64,000 nucleotides of DNA, taken from assembly GCA_964247055.1 (NCBI GenBank), contig OZ176052.1, positions 11,718,001 to 11,782,000 on the forward strand, in the 5' to 3' direction. Within the stretch, counting starts at the first letter, position 1; each line of letters starts with the position of its first letter. Positions 11,433-23,700 of the stretch are shown here, one piece after another. Under the pieces are notes generated by a model. That model saw only the letters and a list, made by a program, of their open reading frames with translations. It did not search any database and was not told the DNA's origin. This stretch comes from Paragordius varius. Lineage: Eukaryota; Nematomorpha. The translations under genes were made by a program, and so were the position numbers.

Positions 11433-14400
11433 ATGTTTTTAAAACCACATGAATACCCAACACAAAATGTAAACGAAGATAAAGAGGACATAAATTTGAA
11501 TTATTCAAATGTTATATACAATCCATATTCAGCACTATCTTTGCAACGTCAAAAAGAAGGCTTACCAATTTATTCCCACAAACAAGAATTATTTGATGCA
11601 ATCGAGCAATATCAAACGGTAATTATTGCAGGAGAAACTGGTTAATAATGATTTTAAATTATCAAGGATCTGGAAAAACTACACAACTTCCACAATACCT
11701 GGTGGAATGGGGATGGACCGAACCCTTATTTATATCATCCAAACAAAATGGATCACAAAATTCCCTTCATGCATCAAAAGAGCGTAGATTTAAAATATGT
11801 TTGGTTCAACCAAGAAGAGTTACCGTCATAAAATCAGCCATGCGAATTAACGAGGAAACGGGTCATGGAACGGTTTTGGGAAAACATGTTGGTTATGTCA
11901 TTAGGTATCCATTTTCACTATTTGAAAAGAATTAATGCCAACAAAATATTAGTTAATAGGGTATTATGAATTAGTTTAGATTAATTCTAAAAATATATCT
12001 TGTATTTTTGCAGACATGACCTTTGAAAATTGATAATTTTGAATATCTACATAATTGAAACACAAGATATAAACTATTCGAATTTACGGCTAATTGTCTG
12101 TAAAAGTTACACATTTTTCACCAAATTTCGCACATTCAATATTTTTCGTTTTCCAATGTTGAATGGTCAACACTAGTATTAAAAAAACAACTTTTTTCAA
12201 ACAGATTTGATTCGGTGTATCACGAGGAACTTACGCGAATCAAAGTTGTCACACGAGGTATACTACTCCGGGAAATGCTTACTGACCCCTTACTTTCAGC
12301 CTATAGCGTTATAATCATGGATGAAGTTCATGAAAGAACTCTGGAAACTGATATTCTTTTGGGTCTTCTAAAGAAAGTTTTAAAACGTCGACCCCAACTT
12401 AGACTTATTATTGCTTCTGCAACGATAAATGTGGACACTTATCGAGACTACTTTGATTTAGCTCAGGAGAGAGGATTGAAATGGAAAACATTACATCCAG
12501 ATTCGGAAACGTCTAAGAAGGCAGAAATCAATGGTGCGATTTATAACTTTTTAAGAATCTTTTGTTGTTAACATGAGATTAGAACAAGAAAGTCATAAAA
12601 TTATATATAATTGGTAGGCATAATAATAATAGAAAAATAATTTATATTAAAAAAAATCATCCAAAAATGTTTTATTTTATGCAATACTAAACTTGGGTCA
12701 TTTTGGTTTATAAACATTATTTTAAAAAAACGATATATGATTATATCCCCTCTCTTAACTTTTTTAGATGACATTTTGGGAATATCAACGGCAACAATTG
12801 TCAATGTTAATAAACGAACATATGATTGCGACATTTTTTACTTGCAAAAGTTTATATTTTATTTCAATTATTTTTTTCTCACATTAAAAATATTTGATAA
12901 CAATTTTTATTAATCATCATCAGACCAATCCCGGATTACATAGAGGGGACAGTTATGACGGTCCTTGATATCCTGAAAAATAGTAAGCATGGCGATATAC
13001 TTGCTTTTCTAACTGGTCGAGATGATATTGATAAATGCATCAAATTGTTAAAGTAAAATTTAGATCTGTTTTACTTTTTGATGTTTTATTTACAATAGAT
13101 TTATGTGTGGGGTTTTAGATCGACACCAAATACTTAATTCTTCTGATAAAAAATGCATCTATTTTAATCATGGAATTATATTTTTAAACTCTATATTGTT
13201 ATTTATTTGGTGTAACACATACCTTTTGTTCTGCATTATAAGTAAAAGTAAAATGATAAAACAAAATTTATAAAGTAAAAGGCTAAAAAGTTTATAATTT
13301 TTTTTTAAAATCCTTGAATTAACTATAACCCCTATCCTTATCGTTGCCGATTTGGAAATAGATATGTAAATTGGTAACATACTCATTTATATATTTTGCC
13401 CTAGATATCACTAGATATTATATAGATATCAATGTTTATTAAATATGGTTTTCTTTACGGTTTCAACTTATTGCTAAATATATTACCATACCGTATAGTG
13501 AAAAACTCGATCGAATATTTCAATCAAATATGGGTATTAATAGTGATGATACTGAACAAAAACAATCAGCAAAATTATTTGCTCACATTAAACAACAATC
13601 AGATATTGTCATTTTTCCTTTGTATGCTGCCCTATCAGACAAGGATCAAATAACGGCTTTGCACACACTACCCACCTATAAAAGAAAATGTATCTTTGCC
13701 ACAAACATAGCTGAAACTTCACTTACTATAAAGTAAGAAGGTAGCTTTTATTTTTTTTCAAATTTTCACAATTTGCAATTTTGGGGTTTTAATCGATTTT
13801 TCGCTGTTTTTTTGTTTTGTTACTGATTGATGGTTCAACATTGTTGTAGCTGGTAAATTTAACAACACTTTTTATCGCTAACAACTTTGACATTTGTTAA
13901 CAAAAACTTTGGATGTCGTTAAATCTACTTAATTGTTGTATTTTTACCAATAAGAGTTTGCTATTAGCATGATATATAAAAACCCGATTACTTTTTTTGG
14001 ATTTTTATACTAAACCAAATTGAAATACTTTTGATTTTTTTGTACAATCAAAATGAGAAATAACTCTAATTTTAAAAACAAATAAACAATGGCATTTAAA
14101 ATGCTTATAAATCTATGTCTGTAAAATAAATTATGTATGTCAATAAAGGTGTAAACAATTATATTAGTAACATTTCGTATGTGATTGATTGCGGTTATGA
14201 AAAGATTAAATATTACGATGATCGATTCGCCCTTGAAATCCTTACGACGCATCCCATTTCTCAAGCTTCTGCTATACAAAGGGCTGGGCGAGCCGGACGA
14301 ACTGCCCACGGAAAAGTTTTTAGACTTTATACCGGTTTTTTTTTCTTTCAAAAAAAAATATAAAATTTAAAATAATTTGTTTTGGTTACTTTTACAATGT

Positions 14401-17400
14401 TTTACGTTTTAACATAGTGTTTAGTTTCAGATATATTTTGAGTAATATGGTGGATAAAAGGGGATTATAATTAATTATATGAAAAAATTATATAAAGGTT
14501 AAAAAACGTTTATGTTCATGTTTAAATATCTTAATTTTTATATAAAAAATTTAAATGAACTCATTTGGTTATACAAAATTAAAATTAGTTTTGAATATAT
14601 TTTTTGCTATAAGTAAATTTTATTATGAAACTTATTTTGTAAAACTAATTCAAATTATTCAGTATGTATCATAAATATCGTTTTGACATAGTTTTTGTAA
14701 GGATTTACTACCCTATAAAATATGATTCGAATCATAATATTGTCAATGAGAACGAATATTTTATGTTAAAATAATGATTTGAATTCTCGTAAAATTTATT
14801 AAATTGAACTATATCCAAAATTTTTGATACATGGTAATATTTTTTTCAATGGATCAACTAATTACAAAAGAAATATTATTGATAAAATATAATTTAAACA
14901 AAATATAAATAATTATAGAATATGATAAAAAAAATATAAAATGTGTGTCAATTATGTCCTCAATTTAAAATTTTTTACCAGAATTCAAATTATTATTTTA
15001 ACATTATAATATTGTTGTTTGCTTAATTGCCATCTTTCAGAAGAAACATACAAGAATAGTATGCCCCCACACCCCATAGCAGAAATGGTCAGATGTGATC
15101 TCACTCAAGCTATTTTACATTTAAAAGCATTCGCCATAAACCCCATAACCTTTAATTACATTGATAGACCACCGGCACAGAATGTTATTTCAGCACTGGA
15201 AACGCTTTATTTCTTACGTGCAATCAATGAACGAGGAAAACTTGGACATATTGGTTAGTTTTGATATTACATATTTAGCTTTTTAGGTTTAGTTAGATTA
15301 TTTAGTTAATAACAATTTTCTTTTTGGAAATTTCCAGATGCTTCACGCCTTGTATTTAAGCAAATTCAATATTTTATAGGGTTTATAGTTGGAAATTTGA
15401 GTTAATGAATCCTGCTTTTTACGGTTTTATATTGGCGAAGGAGGGCAGGTGGTTCGATTATAAAACATTCATGTATGAAAAATTTAATATTATTGAAACA
15501 TGCTTGTACCCAAGCTTTTCGTCTGTAAAGCAAATTTAAAAAATGATAAGCTATGCCGAGATTTTATTTTTAAAAGTAAATTAAATATGCGCAAATTTCT
15601 CATTTTTATGTGATTTGAGTGTCAATTTTATATTACTTGTCCCAGGACGTATTATGGTGGATATGCCTATCGGACCAACTTACGCCCGTATGATAATCCA
15701 TGCAATGGAACACAATTGTTTAAAGCCTGTCCTCTTCATTTGCGCCATGCTACAAATCAAAACAGTCTTTAACGCTAATCCATCGAGACGTCTACAAGTT
15801 GATACACGAAAGTTGGCCTGTTTTGCTGTTAAAGAGGGTGATCTATTCACCTACCTGAACGTTTTCAATGGTTATTTGGCCGCTATGGTACGAGGGAAAG
15901 AGGTATACCGAGATATAAAAAAGATTTTGTTAATCTAACGTTCTTATTTACTTACTTTCTATACTTTTAAGGGCATTTTTATCCCTCTCGAAATTTTTAG
16001 AGGTAAAAATTAATACCATTTTTATACCATTAATACTTCAAATTCACCCTCGATAATATCAACACCCTAAAATAAATTATATGTTGTTGAATATTATATT
16101 TTCTTATTTAAAATAAATTATTAGAGAAAAAATAAACTGTACCATAGGAATATTTAATAATGAGTTTAGGCAAAAAACACTTAATTTATTTTTAGGGATA
16201 TTTTAAAGTTTTAAGGGTGAATTTGTGTTTTTCAAAAGTATAAAAGTGTTCCAGGGTGGATTTGAGTTGTTAATGGTATATTTTATAATAATTATCCATA
16301 TCTTATCAATTTTTATCTGACATATGGAATTAAATGCACACTCTTTTCCGGGGCAACTTTTTACAACTCACTCTTTTATTTACTCTTGCGTTTCTTTGTT
16401 GGTAGGTTGGATTTTGCCGCGAAAATTATTTGCATCAAAAGGGTATAGAACGAGCCTACCACATTTACAAACAATTAGCAAATTACATTATTCATCACAA
16501 GGAGATTTTTTCTAATATACTGACATCTAACTCTTCATCCAATGATATAGATGCTATGGATGAGTTTGAAAGCAATAATTTGCCACAAATCATCCCGTTG
16601 GAATCCTCCAAAAACGTTAGAATCGATAATGTCAAAGATGCCTTGAAAGAATTGGAATATGATTTGAAACATGGTTTTTTATTCGTTTTTATTATATTAA
16701 AGGTGTTAAACTCAAAATATTTATCAGAGACAATAATCGGATAGGCGTCATTAAATTAGAAAGTTACGTTGAGAGTTAAATTATTCTGCTCATGTAATAT
16801 TTTTAATTCTTAATAACTACCTTTAATAAACAAACTCAAATCAAAATAGAAGTGGTATAAATTAAGTAACATAATGATTTCACATTTAAATGATCAGTAA
16901 AATAATTATTGGCAGAATAAAATTTAAATTAAAAATTACCTGCCAAATCTTAAAAATATAGAACACTTTTGGTTTAAAATTTTTAGAAAAAACTCAAACA
17001 GAAGATGATGAACGTTTTGACATTATGCCAAATCCCGAAACCATCATGAAATGCATTATTAAGGGTTTCTTCCAAAACGTCGCACATTTCAATGCAAAAA
17101 CTAACACGTATTTCACGCTAAAAACTGGTTATGGTCCCCTTAAGATTCACCCTGATTCTGTACTTTTTACCTTAAATCCACCTCCACGGTAAACATGAAT
17201 TTTTATATCCACTTATTTCTATATTAGCATGGATGTAATATTAAATTTTGGTTATATAATTTACGTTAAGTAGCTTTATTTATTATACCTTTGGATGTTG
17301 AACAAAGTATATGATTAATACTTCCATGTTTTTGTATATCCTTTTTAATAATGTTAACACATACTAGAATAAAATTACAAAAATTAATTTTATATCGTTA

Positions 17401-17866
17401 TGTAAATAATGTTTGGTAACTTTCTATTTAGACAAAAATATTTATATATACAAAGTTTATTAACAATATTTAATATCAAACGTTTGTTCCTATCTTACAC
17501 CGTTAAAATTGATCAAAAACTTGAGTAAATTTTTTACAATCTCTATCAACAAATTTTAGTATATATATATATATATATGGGAAAAAATTTCTGATTTATA
17601 ACATATTATTTTCTTCTAGATATGTGATATTTCATGAAATTATCTTTTCCTCGACAAATTCGCCATTTTCTCAAAACAAGGTTGGCCGAATATCTGAGTC
17701 TGAAAAAAATGTTGCCTACATGTATGATATAACAGCGCTACCTAAAGGCCTTCAAGCCTGTAAATTATTGACTTCTGAAATGCCAAACTATTTTGTTTTT
17801 GGGACGCCTTATGAAAGAAATGAAGCTCAAATACGTGAAATATCTGACATGATGTTATTGACATGA
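11433..17866 (+). CDS. DHX35: DHX35 DEAH-box RNA helicase
   Basis: Twelve exons (11433-11640, 11667-11904, 12205-12533, 12768-12849, 12924-13052, 13499-13732, 14168-14334, 15041-15253, 15646-15887, 16406-16673, 16987-17188, 17620-17866) join in frame to 852 residues, against 703 in human. Intron 1 is 26 bp; the others are 74-706 bp. Orthology to DHX35 rests on YNPYSALSLQRQKEGLPIY before motif I, and on matches along the whole length to the C-terminal YDITAL segment. Helicase motifs in order: GETGSGKT (residue about 66), TRGILLREM, DEVH (about 188; the family normally has DEAH), SAT, LAFLTG, TNIAETSLTI and QRAGRAGR (about 446). Then come the winged-helix/ratchet and OB-fold regions (IIKGFFQNVAHFN, YGPLKIHPDSVLF). 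Human DHX35 is found in the spliceosomal C complex. A serine/asparagine-rich insert lies in exon 10. Intron 9 carries a family C MITE. Confidence 0.93.
16024..16280. mobile_element. Family C MITE in DHX35 intron 9
   Basis: About 257 bp with inverted ends: TATACCATTAATACTTCAAA on the left and GAGTTGTTAATGGTATA on the right, with inner AATTCACCCT/AGGGTGGATTT arms. Related copies lie at 25304-25580 and 37439-37680. A TA target is possible. No coding capacity. Confidence 0.65.
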
Positions 17867-18001
17867 TAATTTTTTGTAGATGCAAAATATATTTTTATAT
17901 AGAATTTTAACATACATACACTATATAATTATTAAGGTTAAATTATTGGTTAAAAATGAATAAAAGTATTTTACATGTTAGATATAAAATTTTTACGATA
18001 T

Positions 18002-18990
18002 TCTATATATTTATAAAAATGGAAAGTGGCGGCTTTGTGATCTGTTTCCGGAAAACCGATAGACCCATTCAAATCCAAATGTCGAAAAAATATAATCATT
18101 AATGAATGCCCAACAATAGCTTCGCCCTTTTTTGAATTAGGCCCCCAGCTCGGGCCCGCCCCATGTAAAAAACGAGTTTTTTTTGAAAAGAGAAGTCCAC
18201 AAAAATCGTGTCTTTGAGACAATTTTCGGAAAGTTGGACCATTCGATTTCAAATATGATTTTTTTTGCTAATTTTCGATTGCGCCGAAAATAGTCAGCTC
18301 GCTTTTTTATTAGGCTCTCTTTTTACCCGCTTCCCCCGTAAAATGCCACTTTTTTCAAAAAAACTAAGTCCACAAAAAATAATTTTTTGAATCTATTTTT
18401 CGCCCAAGGTATGAGACCGTAAAAATTCAATAAAGATTCTTGAGATTCCTTGTTAAAAGGTAAAAACTTTAGTCGTGCGTTTATTTTATATTGCCACCGG
18501 GTAAGGAGCTATCCGCTAAAAACTGATCCGTCATATCAAAATAGTGTGCATTTGGGGCTAAATTTCAGAAAACCTATTAGGCCATATGAGTTCGATCCGT
18601 GCCTAAAATATTACCCATAAAAAATCAAAAATTTTAGTCGAGCGGATTTTTTAGATTAGCAATTAAATAGGCCCTTTACGCCCTAAAATATGCGCTATCA
18701 TTGAACTATTATTTAGTTTTGAAGCCATTCTACCATAAACTATTAGGAATGAACGATGATTCCAGGTATAAAGGCAAATTTTTTTTATCTAACTTCATTT
18801 TTATATTGGCCTCTGGGTAGGGGGCTACCCGCCTACAACTGCGCCATCATATCGAACATGCCTTTGGAGCCAAATTTCAGAAAACCTATGAGACTATGTG
18901 ATCATTTCAAAACTTCGTGCTTCATAATAAAATTGCTTATAAAATCAAAAATATATTATGCTTATTTCAAATAAAATTGTTATCTCAATA
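18002..18990 (+). mobile_element. Helitron-like copy A, 3' end missing
   Basis: It starts TCTATATATTTATAAAAATG, matching the start of copy B at 19289 apart from small differences, and follows copy B for several hundred bases (shared TCTGTTTCCGGAAAACC, TCGTGTCTTTGAGACAATTT and GCGCCGAA). The 3' hairpin and CTAG end of copy B are not found here, so the right boundary is approximate. No ORF. Confidence 0.6.
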
Positions 18991-19288
18991 TTCAATCCTG
19001 CTTTTTCAATATCAAATGTTTTTTTAAGTTTTAGACAGTTATAATCAGACAATTGATATCATATAAGAGTCACGTAGATTAGAGCGAAATAAGAAATAGT
19101 TTCATAATTTAAAAATTATACGCTTTTAACCGAGCTTTTCTGAGGATTTTTTTGTAATGATCAATCATAGTTTATTGATTTTAAACATAAAATCGTATTA
19201 GTTTATTGTTTTATTATTTATTTATCTATCATATGTATAGGAAATTAAAAAATATATTGATAATAAAAAAAAACATTATTTGTGGTCA

Positions 19289-20423
19289 TCTATCTATTTT
19301 ATAAAAATGGAAAGTGGTGGCTTTGGGATCTGTTTCCGGAAAACCAGTACACCCATTCAAATCCAAATATCGAAAAAATATAATTTTTAATGATTTCCCC
19401 GACAATAGTTTCGCCTTTTTTTAATTAGGCCCCCAGTTCGGGCCCACCCCATGTAAAAAGTTTTTTTTGAAAACAAGTCCACAAAAATCGTGTCTTTGAG
19501 ACAATTTTCCAAAAAACGTGTTGGACCATTCGATTTCAAATGTATTTTTTCTTTACTTATTTTCGATTGCGCCGAACATAGTCGGCTCTCTTTTTTAATT
19601 TAGGCCCTCTTTTTACACGCTCCTCACATAAAATGCCATTTTTTTTCAAAAAAATCAAGTTTACAAAAATATTTTTAAATCTATTTTTCGCCCAAAGTAT
19701 GAGACCGTAAAATTTCAATAAGGATTCCTGGTTTTTTTTATATTGGGTGCTGGGTAAGGATATACCCGCTAAAAACTGATCCGTTATATCGAAATAATGT
19801 GCCTTTGGAGAATTTCAGAAAAGCTATCAGGCCATATGAGTTCAATCCGTGCTTAAAATATTACCTGTAAAAAGTCAAAAATTTAAGTCGCGCGGATTAA
19901 ATAGCCGTTATTAATGGAATCTATAATAATTCTATACATTGCCCATATTAAGTCAAAAATTTTGCCCAACGATGTTTTTATAACCCTAGATAAGGATCTA
20001 CCCGCCAAAAACTGCGCACTATATAACAATTGCGTTGTTTTGGAGCTAATTTACTGAAATTTTATGAAGCCATATAAGCTCATTAAAAGCTTGAAATATT
20101 ACCCGTAACTAGGCAAACAAGGTCAGGGTTTTTTATTAGCCGTTAATTTGGGGCTCTTATGCTCTAAAAATACGCCATCAATAACGAATACTTATTGCAG
20201 TATTTTTTCAAATGACCCATGAGACGATGGTATCAAAGATAATTCCAAATATTTCCTATAAAGGCAAAGAATTTAACTCAGCGCTTTTTCTATATAGGCC
20301 TATGGGTAGGGGGCTACAGGTTTAAAACTGAGACGCCATACAAAAATGACATAACTTTGGAGCTAATTTTCAAAAAACTTAAGAACTTCCTCGGGCTGCG
20401 TAGCAGCACGAGATTTACGCTAG
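19289..20423 (+). mobile_element. Non-autonomous Helitron-like copy B
   Basis: The 1135-bp element begins TCTATCTATTTTATAAAAAT after an A, and ends with a GC-rich hairpin (CTCGGGCTGC, loop, GCAGCACGAG at 20393-20412) followed seven bases later by CTAG and then a flanking T. A 5' TC, a 3' hairpin plus CTAG and an A/T insertion site are the standard Helitron marks. The inside contains several degenerate copies of a module around GGGTAAGGATATACCCGC. No Rep/helicase coding is present. Confidence 0.7.
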
Positions 20424-20789
20424 TTTATTATAAACCTCTACACGAAAAATATTTGTATTAAAAGCTTTTAGTCTAAATAATTCGACGAACTTTAATTATT
20501 TCTCCAATATAAAGGGTTCATTAAAACAAATTATATTTATTGGTATATACCTTAGAGGTATGAAAAATCTAATAAATAATATGTCAAAAATCTGTGAAAT
20601 GCATGGATGGAGATTTAAATAGTAAAGATTTTAGATTGCACCAATTTTACCAATCATAAATCGAGTGTATATAAAACAAAATTCTCATAGAAAGTCAATT
20701 ATACCGCGAAATGTATAATTTGTTAACCGGTATTTGTTACAACATTAAACACATTTCTTTATCATCCATTTTATCAAAATTACATTACA
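20424..20789. other. Intergenic, nothing recognised
   Basis: An AT-rich spacer between the Helitron-like copy B and the 3' end of the RalGDS gene. It would contain that gene's 3' UTR on the minus strand. No element or RNA gene seen. Confidence 0.4.
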
Positions 20790-23700
20790 TTATTCTTTTA
20801 ATTTCCTAGCCAGTGGTGTATTTTCTTTTTTGTGCGCACAGTTTTTCCCCTTATTCCACCAAAAAGATTGAAGACCTGATAATGTCATTTTTGACATATT
20901 ATTATTATTATTATTTGAATTATTTGAATTAATTTGTTGATTCAAAGCAGCATTTTTAACAATTATGAATATGGGTAAGTCAGATTTCATGGCATAAAAA
21001 ACGTTAGCATCTGCCGGCAGATGAAAACATCCCTTGAGAGGCATTTTAAAATTCTTTGAGGAACTGTTGCTATTATAAGCAGCGGAATTATTTACAATTA
21101 AGGTATGGACAAGGTCCAACTCAATTTGATACAGGGAATATGCTAAGACATTGAATGCGTGGTGTTCAGTTTTATTTTCGTTATTATTAATACAATTAAT
21201 ATTGTTTTCAGATTCTGTGTTTAATCCATATTTTTTAAGGGCTCTGCGTATAACATCGGACGTTTTGTCACTATTAGTTATCTATGATATGATAAAGTAC
21301 ATTTTATTATAAATAATGGCAAAATAAAACTTTTGCTATATATAATATACAAGGACATCCGTTTATTGTATAAAACAGTAATTACTTTCAACAGAAAATT
21401 AAATCTATCTATAAGCGATTAAAATAAAATTGTGATTTTGATTTGAACTATTATATCGTAGTCTTATTTTAAATTCAATATTTCCATTAATTGTTAAGTA
21501 ATTGAATGGGAAACATTACAGGTTTTTATCGTCAACTCTATCATAAATATCCAAATGTACTGATCAAAACTTATTAATCCTAATATTCTGTCCTATAATA
21601 AATTTAATCAAATACAAAATATATATGTATGCCTACCCATATGCTTTTGTAGATATTGTAATAGGTATCGTATGCTGATGGGACCAGAGATTTTGTTTTT
21701 TGACTGGTGGTCGATAAAGTTCCGTCCAAGAAATACACTTTAATGGCTCTACAACAATCGGGGTCAAACATTTTGAGTGTTGAGTCATCAGAAGATAAAC
21801 GATCACATGAAATGGTAGATGTACTTTTGTACCCATTCTCGCCATTGTCAACATTTTTAACACATGTGATCTCATTATTATTGTTATTTAAGCCAACTTC
21901 AGCAATATCATTATAAATTGGATCATCTTGACATCCATCATCCTTATTTTTCGTGCCATTAATGTTTATGGGTGTGTTTGCATTAAAATCAAGTTCAGAA
22001 GAATCATTCGTGATAAATGTGTTGAGTGAATCAACACCAGAATCATCTACCAACAATGCCTTATTAGAACCGCACAGTCCATTGTCATTTAGTGTACAAG
22101 AAGGTATATTATTGGAAGATGCAAGACTTTCGTCTGCCAGAATAGATGAAAGTGGTGAAGTTGGAGGCAAAATGGAATCAAAAATTGTTTCTAAACATAT
22201 TTTTTCATGCGCGTAGGAGGCAATAGTAGAATCTAGGATTTTAGGCTTTTGGTGATGCCTTACATAACCATTTGTCGGGTTGCTGATGTGATTATACGAA
22301 GTAAGTGTATGTACGCATGCCAAATGATTATTGTCGTGATTGAGAAAATTAGATTGGCCACGATTTAGATTTTGATCCTCCAATCCGTTGAGGACATAGA
22401 CATTATCAGCGTGTAAAGATTTGACCCATAAAGCATTTGCTTTTGGAGAAGATTCATAAGTAGTAGAGTTTGCCAGAACACGGCCATTCCTGGCTAACGG
22501 ATTAATGGGGGCAAAAAAATCGCGGTCAAATTTTGTTCTGACCCTACCACTCATATTGTAGGTGTCATCAAGTGCTACACAATTCTTTAACCGTTTGTGA
22601 AGGGAATCGTTTCGATTCATAAAAGGGAACATGTGATTAAATTTTATGGGAGTCAGGGTTGAGGAATTAGGACTTTGGGCATAAGTGTTGCTTGACGGAG
22701 AAATTGTTGAGGACTTGGAAAATTGTGTGTGGAGATTGATAAATTCGCCTTCAAAACTATTAGTGTGCCCATATTTCATTGCATGTTCCCCATTATATTG
22801 TTGACTTCTGTTTGGTGTCTGTTGGGATCGTTTAACAGTATCTTCCTGTCTACCCATATTACAAAAATTAATGTTAAATATTTTTTAAAACTCAACGGGG
22901 GGAAATAATCATACGAACCTTTTTTTAAAAAATATCATTTTAATACGACAAAAATTTAAAACACTACTACAATTATCAAAATATATCTGAATAAAATTAT
23001 TATGAAACACAATATTATCTTTTTTTCAAAACATTCCAATTGCATTGAATAAAAAGGCCTAAATTTTAACAATAAAAAAATTAAGAAAATCTGTACTTAT
23101 AGCAGCGAAAATATTTTCATCACTGCATAAATTTGTAAAATATACCGATAATTGCACCGATTTTTATCGTACGAAGAAGCTCCATTTTCATGGCTAATGT
23201 TCAAATTTTTGCTGGTATTTGGTGATTGCTGATTCACATTATTGATGTCACCAGTAGTGAAAGATTTTTTCATGTGAGATGTAATACCACCGGCTCCCGA
23301 AAAGCTTTTAGTTGATTTCTCATTGGCTCCCCTTTCATAAATTCTTAGAGCTTTAGTGCGTTCACACATTAATTCATATTTTTGTTTTTGCACTGAGGCT
23401 GGCCAATTCTCATCACTTTTATCGTAGGTTTTTTTTCCTTCATTCGAATTGCAGGAAACAAAGCGGGTATAAAAACTTTGGAAGTATTTAAAGTGTTCAC
23501 AATTACCCCCAAACCAAGACCAAAATCTCCAATCTGGTTCAATGTTGTAGTTGGATGCTGAGGCCTGGTACAACTTTAGTTGCAACAATGTATCAAATTC
23601 TTTCCGCCTTTTATCAAAATTTATCAGACCGTTTTGAGACAGACTGTTTGTTGTTGTAACTTCGGCATTTTTTCTCAAAACCCTTTTTTCAAAGTCCCCT

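Noticed and set aside
13432-13653. 73-codon ORF as a DHX35 exon
   Set aside because: The real exon is 13499-13732 in another frame, joining upstream IKLLN to EKLDRIFQSN and matching DHX35 downstream.
21953-22216. Plus-strand ORF of 87 codons
   Set aside because: It is antisense to RalGDS exon 9, whose minus frame is supported by domains and splicing.
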